Source of the DNA: Sipunculus nudus
Taxonomy: Eukaryota > Annelida > Sipuncula > Golfingiida > Sipunculidae
Reading direction: 5' to 3'
DNA: 64,000 nt
Assembly: GCA_026874595.1 (NCBI GenBank)
Contig: CM049310.1
Location: forward strand, 30,877,558-30,941,557
The notes beneath the pieces are model-generated. The model saw nothing but the letters and a program-made list of their open reading frames with translations, ran no database searches and was not told the origin of the DNA. Numbering within the stretch: the first letter of the stretch is position 1; each line of letters begins with the position of its first letter. A program made the translations under genes and the position numbers. Shown piece by piece: positions 1 through 13,181 of this stretch.

Positions 1-894
1 TGGAGATATTTGTGATTTAACTGACATTTTAGGCAGTAGACGGGAGGACAGTTCTACCTGGAACAGGTAAGGTGATCACGACACAAAACACATCTGAAAG
101 TTGTCATCTGTAAAGCAAACCTAAAACTAGACTGGTGGTCGTGTTACAGAGGGCATGAAAAGCAGAGATAATAGGCCATGCATATACTGTGTGATGATAT
201 GCAGAGTTGTGGATATTGTAGGTGTTCTCCCTGTACATGGTGAACAAGAGTTGAATGTTATATAGTTAAACTTATTCCAGGTACTGTGGCAGTATAAGAC
301 AACAGTAAGTAAGATTAAATCAGATCAGAGTTACTGTCAACTCATGTACCTGCAAGGTCTGTACCCCCACACAACTACCTGCAGGTCCATAATGACATGT
401 GGCTCCTGCCAACAGATACACATTGGTTGATCATATATATATATATCATTATATATGCTATATAATACAGGTACATTAATGGTGAACAGGGCTTGGTAAT
501 GGTGTTGTAGTTTGAAGTGGAAGACTTGTTTGGCTTCAGAGTTTGACCTGATTGACGTACAGAACCAAACATGGTCCTGTAATTATTATATATATCTTGT
601 ATCCTGAATTGATTCATTCTGCAGTATATAACTGAGAATGTGCAATATTAATTATGATAATTCTCTAGAAATGCTGGATTCAGGGAGCATAGAACTTCAG
701 AAAGGTGGGTTAAATTTTTTTGTAAAAAAAAAAAATGGTTGCCATTCGGAAAATTAGGTTGCCAGCTTTGCAAATTATTATATTTCATGTTGAAACAACC
801 TCGATGAAATGTGCAATCTGGCATGAGAAATATAGATTTTCCCTCATTATTTTATAAATTCTCTGGCCTGATGATTCACAGGGTTAGGTTATCT
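1..894. other. Gene-free AT-rich sequence
   Basis: No coding signal is seen. A short (AT)n tract lies near 435-450 and an A-run near 723-735. Nothing else recognisable. Confidence 0.6.
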
Positions 895-1490
895 GTTTAG
901 CTGGGCTGACTGTCAGTGGACTGTAAGCAGGACATCTGTGAAGAGGGCACAAATCAAAACTGTTAAAGTTTCAGACATGTAATTTTGCATCCAGTTATTC
1001 GTTCCTCTAAGAAATGAGGAAAACCTCCATTTTCCATAGTAAACTTACTGTTTCACTTCAAAAAGGCCTAATTTCAAAATCACTGATTTTAAAACCTTTA
1101 TAGTTAGTAAAATGTTCTTCAGTATGTTTTCTGTGTACTTGTTTGGAATAAAGTCAATTCTGCATATTTTATAAAAAGTTACGGGATGGGATATAATGTT
1201 CTTCATCAAAACAGCAGGAAAAACATTTACTCTCTAAATGTGTTTACTGTTGTTGGTAGAGAGTTTTCCCTAGGATATAACTGCATTTAATTTATATTTA
1301 AGTGTACACTAGAAATCTGATCATGATTGTAATTTTTTAGTTTTAAAATAAAATCACTACCATAAATTTTGCCCTGCTTGGACCATGGCACATTTTTCCA
1401 TGTAAGCACTGTTGCTTATATTTTCAGGTCATACACATTTTGGAATTGAGCTTTTTAAGTTCTGAATATTGAAAGCAATTGATGAAAAAT
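895..1490 (+). repeat. Old copy of the hairpin/(TCCG)n dispersed family
   Basis: Diverged blocks match the units at 36.9-40.4 kb in the same order: 'aaacctccattttcca', the 'aaaggcctaatttcaaaat' block, a 'tatgggcccaaacataatg'-like segment, and the block containing GACCATGGCACA (about 1381-1392). The 5' hairpin is barely recognisable near 898 and the TCCG tract is gone. A partial second repeat of the inner portion follows at 1595-1700. Confidence 0.6.
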
Positions 1491-1782
1491 AACTTTTATT
1501 CATAATAATTATTATGAGAAGATCAAATGATATTTAACTGTGCAGAGTTGGGCAGTGATGTTGTACCAATGATTACTTGAAGTTATACAGTTTGTTTTTA
1601 GGATATAACTAGATATAACTAGTTTTAGTTGACATCTTAGTATACACTGGAAATCAGGTTAGAAACTTTTGAATTTTGTAAATTATAAAAATTGTTAGCT
1701 TAAAAAATGAAAAATTATCTCCAATGTATAACTTATGCAATATGTGCCACAGGAGCAAGATGCCAGTAATCCAGGGAACCTG

Positions 1783-1801
1783 CCCCCCCCCCCCCCCCCC
1801 C
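1783..1801. repeat. Poly-C run, 19 bases
   Basis: Uninterrupted C tract. Length may be assembly- or allele-dependent. Confidence 0.95.
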
Positions 1802-1993
1802 ATGTTTATTGCACATGGTATAAAAACACAAGGGATGTCATTGTTCTGTAAGTTTAATGTGTTTATTCTAGGACTTGACATTACAAGTACTTGTTCATTT
1901 CTCACTTGGTGATGCAGCGTTGTGTAGTTACCATTTGTACAGATTCCCTATATGCAGATGATATGAATTAGGAACAACCTTGGTCCTTTTTGT

Positions 1994-3017
1994 TAGCCCT
2001 CAGCCCTTAGGCTGATGGGCTATTGTCGTCACCCAAGCTGTCCGTAGGTCCGGCGTCCGTTAACTTTTACATTGTGAGCTGGATATCTTGAAAAGGATTC
2101 ACCGTCAGAATTTTATTTCCTCAGTAAAGATGTATATCGACAAAATCTCGGTCAACTTCGAAGATGGGTGACCTTGACCTATTTTTCTACATTTTAGAGC
2201 TGATTATAGAAAAACAATTAGATGCTTATTACTCAAGAACCATTTGGTGGATTTTCACAAAACTTACTATGATTATTGGGACTGATAATCTGTACCTGCT
2301 ACATAAGTTTGGTGGCGCCAGCTACAATTTCTGATTTTTAATGAATTTTTATCGGATTTTTCAACTTTGGGCTTGTGAGCGGGATATCTCTAAAGGGTTC
2401 ACTGTAGGAATTTCATTTTTTCAGTGAAGATGTATATTAACAATATCTCGGTCAGGTTCGAAGATGGGTGACCTTGACCTATTTTTCTCTGTTTTAGAGC
2501 TGATTATAGAAAAAACATTTAGAAGCTTATTTCTCAGGAACCAATGGGTGGATTTTCACAATACTTACTATGATCATAGGGACTGATGGTTTGTACACTG
2601 CTGCACAGGTTTGGGGGCGCCCCCTGCAATTCCTGATTTTTAATGAATTTTTCTTGGATTTTTCAATTTTGGCCTTGTGAGCAGGATATCTCTAAAAGGA
2701 TTCACAATAGGAATTTTATTTCTTTGGTGAAGATGCATATCAACAAAATCTCGGTTAAGTTCCAAGATGGGTGACCTTGACCTGCTTTTCAAGGTCACAG
2801 AGCTTATAATAGAATAAAACTTAGAAGCTTATTTTCAGGAAGCATTTGATGGATTGTTATGAGTCATGGTACATACCTCTCCATTTTAAATTTATAACTG
2901 AGACATGTACAGATATACATCCATGTGAGAACAGATATTTAGTACTTGTCACTGTTACCACCTCTAAACACTGTTCATTTGGCTGAGGGCTTTTGTCAGC
3001 TTCTGCTGATATTCTAG
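1994..3017 (+). mobile_element. Helitron-like nonautonomous element with ~300-bp tandem core (E0)
   Basis: The left end is a strong hairpin at 1994-2022 (TAGCCC-TCAGCC, loop CTTA, GGCTGA-t-GGGCTA). The right end has GGCTGAGGGCT, an inverted copy of the left-end sequence, then a hairpin (TCAGC-ttct-GCTGA, 2996-3009), then CTAG (3014-3017) before T. This is the 3' arrangement expected of Helitron-type elements. The core has about three tandem units of 300-303 bp, each with TGACCTTGACCT (2169, 2469 and 2772). No transposase or helicase is encoded, so it would have to be moved by another copy. The exact left boundary is less certain than in its three relatives, because no A-TC junction is obvious outside the hairpin. 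Confidence 0.65.
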
Positions 3018-3681
3018 TTAACATTTGTCAAACTGAATATTGAATTTTAATACATAAATAAAAGTGAAGAACCTTTAATAAAAAGCATGATAATATTATT
3101 AACTCATCCATTTTCAGTTAAATTTTATCATATTCAAGACTTGAATTGAATTTAAATTTCTAAAATGTTTTCCCTTCATTTATTATAAATGGTACTTTTT
3201 GATACTGAAAAATAAGTCATGTGTAAAGTTTTAGCTCTTCACGTGCTTACATTCAATGTGTGACCAGCATTTGTGATATTTCACCAGAGAGCTCATTTTT
3301 AGTAAAACATTAACACAAAAGGCAACTTTTACACAAAAATCATGCATTGATTGCCCTGAAATTTGCTGTTTATGTTTATGGGTAGCTTTATGATCATGAT
3401 GCTATTTGCAAACTGGCAACATGTTTAGAGTAAAACCAAGGGATAAATATTTAATCTGCCAGTTTGGTTTGTTTAGTCAAAGTAGATAAATCCACTCATT
3501 GAGGGATTTAATTTTTTTCCTCACATATTTTCCTTTAATTAAGTGTAAATTAAAACTTACTGGGCTGATATCAGGCTTGATTTTTGCATGATTGTTTCAT
3601 TTAGATAGGAATGTGAATACTCATGCATTTAACAGTCATTTAATAGAGATCTATGCAAGAATATTATTTATCCCTGGTCAA

Positions 3682-3713
3682 CAGCTGAGCACCATGACCC
3701 GTGGGTCCCTTAT
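3682..3713 (+). repeat. 3'-end remnant of the hairpin/(TCCG)n family
   Basis: It matches the conserved 3' terminal block seen at 41229-41260, 42069-42100 and 53538-53570 (CAGCTGAGC, a GACCC/GGGTC inverted pair, CCCTT). It may be the other end of the old copy starting near 895, which E0 would then have interrupted. Confidence 0.55.
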
Positions 3714-5183
3714 TTTGTCCCTGTGTTCATACATACTGTACTGTATACACATTAGGAGTGTAAGAGAAAACATGGCGCCGGCCTCAGGACTTGTATCTTT
3801 TTGTCCTTGATGATATACATCATAATGAGGTACCTCCATGTGATGTATAATGAGTATAACACCTACTCCAGGGCTCTTATCTCCCTGTAATTTATACTTC
3901 TGTGTCATCTATTCATGTTTTATGATACAGCACATGTGCTACAATTGTGCCAGTAAATAAGGCCAGCAGACGTGTGTGTCTATTTACGAATGGTCGTCTG
4001 CAAACTACTGATGCTTTTGATCATTTTAGGATACTCCCTTAAAATATATATTTTTAATAATATTGGAATATTGCACTTTGCAGTTTACTCAGGTCAGGGT
4101 CTAATACATTAAACCGAACACTGAAGCTAAAACAAATATTATAGTATTAATACAGTGACAAATACAGGATAAATATATCTACTAATTACAGATATGGGTT
4201 GTCAATATAAATGTATTTGTCTACAAGCAGCGTTTGTATTGAACTAATATTATATAATTTTTTACTAGCTTATATCAAATTCAAAGGCAATATCACTGTA
4301 AAACTATGTATAACAACAATATACATGAACAGTGTGTAATTGTTGACAAAGTACAGGTGATTGAACAGTATTCCTTTATTGTTTTGTTTTTATTTTCCTC
4401 CAGTGTTCTGAGCATGTTTGCTATTGTATTCTTCACCTTTGCTGGGGAAACCATGTTTTATCTGTTGTTTTGTAAGTACACTTAATGTCAGTGGCCATAA
4501 AAACAAAATGTAAATTGTTTACAATGTGCATACAGCTTTTTTTCACAGCGAACAACATTCCTAAGTGTGTTGTACCAGTGGCTCAAGTCACCATCATATG
4601 TTAGACCAGTAACTTTTAATATGATCACACTGCAGTGTGAAGCATGGCTGTTGTATTCAGCCTGTGTGTATACATATGTGTGTGTGGTATTCAGGGTACT
4701 TCCTAGCCATTATATATGTAAAATGTATTATACATGTGGTGATCTGACCCATTATGCTTTCAGGGACTGCATGCTCTTCATATCATTTTATGTATTATAT
4801 TGAGGGCCCATCTGAGGTAATGTATTGCATCAGGTAGAAAAAATAAATAATGGCAGCACATGTAGAGTTTGTCAGGGAACTAGGGTCCCAGTGAGGTAAT
4901 ACACAAGAGGACAGGTGCTGTTATTATACTGATACACAGGTGTCATATATTATACTGATACACAAACAAACAAATGATGCTGCATCTTTGTCTGGAGTTT
5001 GTTTTACAAGATGCACTTTGATTTATTTAGAAGTAAAAATGTGTATTTCTTAAAAAAAATTAGCATTTCAATTTGAAAGAATATGTTTTTTCCTTGATAA
5101 CACAAGACCAGCAGCACCTGATACATGTGCTTCACCAGCGCTGTTGTCAGCTCATAACAGGCAGGCAAGATGATATAATACAT

Positions 5184-5207
5184 GGGGGGAGGGGGGGGGG
5201 GGGGGGG
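5184..5207. repeat. Poly-G run with one A
   Basis: G6, then A, then G17. A simple-sequence tract. Confidence 0.95.
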
Positions 5208-6539
5208 TAGAGCAGCCTTTTTTGTACATTATATCCATAATAGCAGCACACTCATTTAGTACCTCTATCATTTGTGTGCATTAAATATTGACAGCACCAT
5301 AAAGATAATGAATAAAAAGACTGGTACATTAATCATGAAAATAGATCCCTGTAACAGTTAATGCCAGCATTTATGGTGATTAGATGATAAAAGATTAAAA
5401 GATAGAGCAGTAGCATTATGGATTTAGTTGATGCTTTAGGGCTGAACGGGCTAGCGTGTGTGTGACTGTGTTATATCAGCAGCACAAACTGCTGGCACTG
5501 CAGAAGATCTGGAGCTCCGGATATCAGTGTGATGCTAATGGGGCACGGGTGTACATATATTTTGTTATGGCCTGGCCCAATGCCAAGTGAATTCAGCTCA
5601 GTACACTTAGGTCACAGAAAATGCCAGCCTGCCCCTGTAAGAGCTGTGTGATAGAGGATGGTCATGAGGACCTGACCGTGTTTAGAACCAGGTAGTTCCC
5701 TACATAAAGTTATAAATGTACATGTAGACTTGTGGTGTGATAACCAAGTACAAGGCCCCTCTCACACAGGCATGTTCCTTCAGCCACATGGCTGTATGTA
5801 TACATGCTCATTAAGATCACTTAGATAGTGAAAATATACTTAGGAAAGCCATAATTTGTTGTCAGTTCAGAGGCTTGTTGATCACTTAATATCAAAGAAT
5901 GAATTCATAGCTTTGGATCTGATTCACAGAGACCTGCTGAATCTGAATACATGAACATGTTTGTAGATTTGCAGGGCTCTAAAATTTAAATATGTCATAT
6001 GGAAAGAGTAACACTAACAGTGTCCTCTTTTAAAACGGCTACAAACACATCCTCACCATGAAAATCTCTGTACAGTCTGTAAATAACAGGAAATATCTGT
6101 CCTTATTTATTAGGTTTAGAAAAAATCAACCTTGTCAGCTTACAGTACACCAGATTGGATTCTGAGATTGAGTAACACAATCTTCAAACCACTTCAGTGA
6201 TAAGCACAGGTTTACTCAGAGAATTTAAGTTAAAAAATAAAAAATATGTAAAACTGTTTACTATTAGTGTTTTTAACTGATAAAAGAGTGAAATAGAAAC
6301 AGCTTCACACATTCTGAAAATTTGGATTAATTCCAATTCTAGTATTTGTAATAAAACATGTGGAAGTGGCTTTGATTGATGTGGATTGCAGTAGCATGCT
6401 GAATATTAGATTTTATTTATGGCTTGAAAATCTCTTTATGAGGAAGTTTATTATTATTTTTTTTTCTGTTAAAGAAAAGGAAGAAAATAAGCCTATAATC
6501 TAAACTTTAAAAACGTTCAACATATTATATTATGACTCA

Positions 6540-6870
6540 AATTTTGTGATGCTATTCATATCTTGATTGAAGTATCATGATTCTTATCCTATCATGACTG
6601 AAGTATTGTGATGCTTGTCATATTGTGAGGGAATTATAGTGAAGCTTTACATATCATGATTGAAGTATTGTGATGCTTGTCATATTGTAATCGAAGTATA
6701 GTGAAGCTTTACATATCATGATTGAAGTATTGTGATGCTTGTCATATTGTGAGGAACTATAGTGACACTTTACATATCATGATTGGAGTATTGTGATTCT
6801 TGTTATATCTTGATTTAAGTATCTTGATACTTATCCTGATACAAGTATTGTGATACTTGTCACATATTGT
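6540..6870 (+). repeat. Minisatellite, ~62-bp unit
   Basis: About five imperfect units each contain 'catgattgaagtattgtg' followed by 'atgcttgtcatattgt' and 'agtgaagctttacat'. Conserved blocks start at 6651, 6713 and 6774, giving spacings of 62 and 61. Each unit has a weaker internal half-period of about 30 bp. Confidence 0.85.
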
Positions 6871-9735
6871 GAGATCACGTTTCATTACAGCTTCACCAGT
6901 TATGTTTGATCAAGATCCTTGTGGCCTTGAATCACATGAATAATCACAGAAAAACTTTGTATACATATTTTTGTCTTTTGAGATAATCCTATATAGAGCA
7001 CTGTCTTTGTAATGTGTGCTCTAGTCTGAGTCAGTAGCATCTGAATGCTCAGGTCCAAAACTGATCAAACTGTACTGGCTGATGTGATTATTATCTTAAT
7101 CCGTAATGTCATATTTTTTTTATGAAGATACATTTAGGGTACGTGAAATCATATTTAGTTTTATGACCTGTTCATGAGGATGATAATGTATTAGACTGAT
7201 AGAGCAGCTGAAACAGGATTTTAGTAGCATAAGGGATATTATCTTGTTCCACCCTGTGTTTCTTACTGTGAGTGTACTTTGACATATACTTAAAGGTTTT
7301 GTAGTGGTTTTTAACAGCTCTAAATTTGTTTAGCTTATAACAGAGATGGATGTGTTACGTGATGTATTTCTAAAATATATCATTATTTATACTGTAGATC
7401 ATGACAGGAATATTGCTTTTGATTGGTTTAATGATTATTTAAATGTCATATATCAGTTCTAATTACCTTAAATATTCCAGAGATATTTCTGTCAACTTTG
7501 ATCCTAGAGTTTTGTGATACATTGTGTATATTGTTTCTGAGGGAAGTAAATTATCATAACAAGCTCATTCAGTCAAGTTAAATAAAAGTGTTTAACTGTA
7601 TTTTAATAATAACTCTCACTTTAGAGTGTATCAGACAGATCTGACTTACTGTGAGAGGAATTTTAAACAATATACCAAGAGAAATTTTAAGCACAATTCA
7701 GAGGAATATTTCATATTAGGATAAATGATATCAGTATTCAATTGTTTAAAGAGACTCCAGGGCTTTCTGCTCCCAACACAAATATAACCTAGTGTCCAGT
7801 ATGCCCGAAACGTGAAAGATCAATGGGGACATCATATATCTAACTGTCCTGATTGTATGAAAGTTGCAAACCGGCCAAATAATGTGTGGTCTAAAATGCC
7901 TGTTTTGTCCTACATGGCTTGTTTTTGTTTACCCAAACATACTAATCCGGTTCAAAATGTCTGTTCAAAAATGGCAATGTTTATTGTAAATGCCCACAAC
8001 CCTGTTTTACACTCAGTTCTGTTTTTAGCATACAGGTTGCAAAGTCACGACAAATATGTCAGATACATGGTTTTCTAGCAGAGTTAAATAAAATAAGAAA
8101 CCTTTGATAAATATGTTTAATTCTCACTACAAGTGGAGAATGATCTTTTAATACAATCAGAGAATACAAAGCTGTTTAACAACTTTCAGCATTGTCAGTA
8201 AGAGCACATATTTTAGGATTGAACAGATACCCAGGTTTATCCTTTTTCTGCATCATGAAGGTCAGATAGAAGTGGTGGGCCGCTCGTGTGTTTACTAAAC
8301 CATGACAACATCTGTAGCGAATCTGTCACTTTGTGTTTACACACATTTGTCATTTCAGAGATATGGCACTTATATTGTTAATGATGGAACTGGAGGATCA
8401 GTGTCATATATGGATATTTGAATTAAATGTTTTTCAGCGATGAATGAATATGTGCAAAGAACTACTGAAACCAGAAGATAAGTATCCATCTGATATGCTC
8501 ACCAAAACAGATTTTATTTTTAAGTTTTGATGTTCTTCAACTGCACTCTAGTGACAAGTTCTCTGTACCTGTTTAACATGTAGCAGTTGAGCTAAAAATC
8601 TTCTTAAACATAATTTACACAATGGGCCAGAGACTGTTCCATGTTTGAGCAAAGCAGTCTCAGAAGGAATTTCTGCCTTGACTGTTATTCCCAAATGAAT
8701 TCTCTGGACATCTGGGTGACGGATATTTGGTCAGGCTAAACATACTTGAGCATTGCCCATTCACTATCAGTGGTGCTGGAATTAACAAGACTGCGTGACA
8801 TAAGGGGCAGCTGTTTCACATGTACCTTTAGGGTACAGAGCGTGACAATCAATTATTATCACACATGTGAAACCAACTACAGACAACACTGTGTTAATTG
8901 ACACAAGGAGCAGTGAATATTACAGCAAACAGGGGTAGACTTCAGGGTTGAGGGATCAGAGAGGGAGGGGGAGCTGGTGAGACCCTACTCTACAGGTGGT
9001 TCTCACTTACCACTTTCACTGAACCAGTGTCTGACAAAGTGAACACACATGGTCTTGCATTACTTCATGTAAAACTTATCATCATGGTCCAACACACTTT
9101 CTGCTTTTGCGTGACTGTATTTGACTATTTTATTTTGTAAAACTGATCTGGGACACCCAGCAATGATCACTTGTTCATGTTCTTATTGTCATGTATTCTG
9201 GCAGATCTGGGAGTCAAATAAGCTCAAATACTGATAGGTCATTAGAACTCCTAGTCAGATCCTGGAGAACACCAGCATTTAAGAGACTCAGCAAGAATGA
9301 ACAATCAGGGTAACTGTACACAGCACCTATTCAAAGAATAATTATTATTATTATTATTTGTGAACCTGTGAGCTTTTACTTATGCTAAGGGAGTCCAATA
9401 CAAGTATAGAGCATCCCAAGGGAAAAATGATACGTGTCAAATTTTGAAGAGTTTTGTAAAAATTGAATCTTTTTTTGTTTTTTTTTTATGTTATTTTCAT
9501 ATCATTATATGATTAGACATCATGTTATTAAATGAATATAGGCATGTAAGCCTCCGTTATCAGTGCTGTGTTTACACCACTGATGGGTTTGTTTGAGCAG
9601 CCAGTAATGTCATTTACTGATACAAAATCCTAAAGCCAGAAATTTGCACATCCCATTGTACACATGGACCCCCAGAACCAAGTGAGCTTAAGAGATTTTG
9701 AGTGTCAGATATGCTTACCCCTGCGTCCCTGAAAG
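6871..9735. other. Gene-free AT-rich sequence
   Basis: A microsatellite (ATT)n lies at 9340-9359. The frame at 7812-8078 has no domain or splice support. Nothing else is recognisable. Confidence 0.5.
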
Positions 9736-9737
9736 CC

Positions 9738-10345
9738 CTGCTATATAATACCTGTTGTCCTGTTAGGTGACAGAATCAGGGTTGTAATACATAATACCTG
9801 TGATCCTATTAGGTGACAGAATCAGGGTTGTTATACATAATGCCTGTTGTCCTGTTAGGTGACAGAATCAGGGTTTTAATAAATAATACCTGTTGTTCTG
9901 TTAGTTGACAGAATCAGGGTTGTAATACATAATACCTGTGATTCTATTAGGTGACAGAATCAGGGTTGTAATACATAATACCTGTGATCATATTTAGTGA
10001 CAGATTCAGGGTTGTAATACATAATACCTGTGATCCTATTAGGTGACAGAATCAGGGTTGTTATACATAATGCCTGTTGTCCTGTTAGGTGACAGAATCA
10101 GGGTTTTAATAAATAATACCTGTTGTCCTGTTAGGTGACAGAATCAGGGTTTTAATAAATAATACCTGTTGTTCTGTTAGGTGACAGAATCAGGGTTGTA
10201 ATACATAAAACCTGTGATTCTATTAGGTGACAGAATCAGGATTGTAATACATAATTCCTGTGATCGTATTAGGAGATGGAATCAGGATTGTAATACATAA
10301 TTCCTGTGATCCTATTAGGTGACGGAATCAAGGTTGTAAGGCTTG
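9738..10345 (+). repeat. Minisatellite, 46-bp unit, 13 copies
   Basis: The block GACAGAATCAGGGTT recurs at 9769, 9815, 9861 and onward at exact 46-bp spacing up to 10321, with base substitutions but almost no length change. Each unit also holds 'acataatacctgtgatcct'. The array alternates between two variants (...gttgtcctgtt... and ...gtgatcctatt...), which suggests higher-order duplication. Confidence 0.95.
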
Positions 10346-12217
10346 ATATCCGAACAACTATTTCATTAGAGTTAGAGAATATATTTTGAAAACTGAAGGC
10401 AGTTCTGCACTGTTATATGGACTTATAATGGCTTGTATTTTGTTAGTGTCTTCAGTGGTATGTGAATATAATGTTTTATTGTCCAGCTTTTAATTATTTG
10501 CACAAATTAAGACTGTTTATATTTTGAATTTAGCACCATACAAAATGAATATTTCTTATTAAAAATATCTTAATATTTAATTCATTTACAGTTCTGTAGG
10601 ATGGTCTTATTCCTGTAAGTGCTTCATATATTTGCTTAAAAAACGTTTCACTTTTTACATTGAAAACAAATTTTACATTCTAAACAAATGTTTCAGTCTG
10701 CCATTTTTTATGCAATATGGGATTTAGTTTGTGACTTGGCTGATCAATTCTTAGGAATATCCTATGGCTTGGTGGCAGGATTTTAATTATGTGTTGGATG
10801 CCCATGCTGGTTGAAGTGCATTATGTCATTTTCTCCTGGGTCAAGAGCTGAGCTGAGGGAATCTGAGGGTAAGGACTGAATTTATAATTGTCCTGTACAA
10901 AGACAGTCAATCTGATGATTATTCAGTGTGAGTTTTCTGGTTGAGTGGTGACTGGGTTGTAGGTTTACTGGTGCTTGTTCATGTAAGATTACATAGCCAT
11001 GGTGTGTGAGAGGAGAGGCAGGTGGGCTCGCCAGGTATGAGGGAACAACAACTGGTGCATCTCAAGTGCTCTGCCTCCTTGTGGATGGAGTATTGAGCTT
11101 GTTTACACAGCAAATAACCAACACCATTCACCGCTGCTCACTTTACAGCAGACAGGAAGTCAGATGAATATCTGGTCCCTTCACTCACTTGGTACCAGTG
11201 AGTCCTTTATGAATTTTTTGCTTATGTACTGATCATGTCATATAAGTAAGGGCACCAGAGACAGGGATATCACACAGTGCATTTCAGGTGCAGTTGTAAA
11301 GACCCATAGTACAAGGCAGCCCAGGAATTTACAAGCAAAGGTATCATAAAAAATACAATGCAATTGGGGAGACTGTGTCCTGACAACTATTCAATACTTA
11401 ATTTGCATGGCTTGTCAGTGTTTACCAAGAAGAGCTTAGAAAATTTTATTCTGTACTTTTTTGCTTTAAACAGCAAAGATACCGTGTCAAATAAAATACT
11501 GTTCAGTTATGAAGACTATGTCCTGAGAAGTATTGAGTATCATTTGCATGGCCTGGTGCTATGTACCCCTGGGGAAATGAGATATGACACAATTTTGACT
11601 CCGTCATAACTTATAATATGAATTGATCTTTAACATTCAGAAAGTTTGATAAAATGTGTGGCCAGTTTGTTGAGGAAATTTTGGAGATGAAGATCCATGT
11701 CAACACGTTTAAAGGCGAAATCTTGCTGTCTTGATTAAAGTGCCTCTGAGATTTGTTTTGTCTATCATGACAAGAAGTTAACTTATCTTCCTAAAAACAA
11801 AGTAAAACAGTGATTTAATCTTGACATACTTGAGTACTAACTGTGTGTGTGTAATGTGAGCAGAGTATTTGGATTTGGATAAGTGTCATTTCTTTTGATA
11901 AAGAATTGACACAGCCTGAGTGATAGCAGAAGCTTTCATTGAGGGTCATGTGTGTCAGTCCTTCCCTGTAATAAAAAAAACATGAGTGTGTGGTTTTGTA
12001 TGTCATTAGTATCACTATCAGAAAGGTATATCAGGTTTATCTGATGTAAACATGGGAGAACCTGATACCAAGGTAAACACGTAGGTATCAATCTGACGCT
12101 TGTCTGCCTTACCGTGATGGCCTTGATCAGATGATAATCCTCAAAAACAATAAGTTATTGCATTGTAGTCAGGAAGTGATGTAAGCCAAATGATATATGG
12201 ACTTGTTCCTTATTGTA
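10346..12217. other. Gene-free sequence with a local duplication
   Basis: A diverged tandem duplication of about 143 bp lies at 11370-11555 ('gtcctgacaactattcaata' versus 'gtcctgagaagtattgagta', each followed by 'tttgcatggc'). It causes the open frame at 11358-11609. No other signal. Confidence 0.55.
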
Positions 12218-13181
12218 TCCCCAGACAAAGTCAGGATACAATGGGTAAGGCACGGTTGTGCTGCTGCCGCTGAGATTCCTTTCAGGCGAGATGACTCGAA
12301 AAAGATATCATGGATCCTTTTCAAATTTTACATGTACTTAGATATTTGAAAGAGGATGAAGCCTGTTTAAAATGGTGTCATGACCTTTACCAGGAGAGTG
12401 ACCTTAACCTTGAATAGGTCCAATTTTGCTGAAAATCACATAAAACATGAGATGTCTCAAGAAATACTCAATGGATTGGTCTGAAAATCAGGTTATTTTT
12501 GTCTTGTGTTGGAGACTGGTAGCACCACCTAAAATCCTTTACTTGTTTTTCTGCCATTTAATACCCCCATCACTGCCACTTGACTATAGTGTCAACAATA
12601 TAATTGAAAAAAAATAATTGACTTATTTCTTACATATTGTGCAGATGAATAGATATGGCCCTAGGTCATTACCTTTATTATTAGAGCGACCATGACTTGA
12701 ATAAGGCCATATTTGCTGACAATTTCATAAAACATTAGATTTCTTAAGAATGGGTTGATGGATTACGCTGAAAATCAGGATAATTAAATATCGTGGGTAG
12801 GGAATTCTCAGATTCGAAAACAGATGACCTTGACTTACAAGGTCATATCAGGCAAAATCATGGATAATTATAAATCTCATGACTTATGAAGTGCAACATA
12901 TTGGTACAAATTTGGTACACCAATTGTTTCAACCAAGTATGCTGAAGTGTGAAGACTTGTGACCTTAACATTGATGTTCAAGGTCAAATCTGCAGAAGAT
13001 TGGGATCTTTGTCCTATAACTTTTACTTAAAGTTCTGCATATTTTCCCCTGAAATGTGATACAGCATATGTTTGAACCATAATCTTTGACAAATTTGAAA
13101 ACTGGTGACCTTGAACTTGATCTTCTTGAACTGCCAAATGTTTGGGGATACTAAGGCATCTCCTATGCCAGACATTTCTAG
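12218..13181 (+). mobile_element. Helitron-like nonautonomous element (E3)
   Basis: The left end is A-TCCCC inside an 8-bp stem hairpin (TTGTATCC...GGATACAA, 12213-12241). The right end is a hairpin (GGCAT-ctcct-ATGCC, 13155-13169), 8 bases, then CTAG (13178-13181) before T. The interior has diverged copies of a roughly 300-bp unit. In each, 'taaaacatgaga'-type text is followed by 'gaaaatcaggat' and by ACCTTGAC/GTGACCTTGA blocks. No protein is encoded; the minus-strand frame at 13027-13308 crosses the element end and is not a gene. Confidence 0.7.

Larger units (their letters stand above)
3018..6530. other. Gene-free sequence with small repeat remnants
   Basis: No convincing exon. A remnant of the hairpin-family 3' end lies at 3682-3713 (CAGCTGAGC, then GACCC...GGGTCCCTTA). 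A G-rich run with one interruption lies at 5184-5207. A short duplication of 'ttatactgatacaca' sits near 4925-4967. The open frames here look random. Confidence 0.5.

Noticed and set aside
9738-10345. CRISPR-like regular array
   Set aside because: The spacing is regular but the whole unit is repeated, with no unique spacers, and the DNA is animal.
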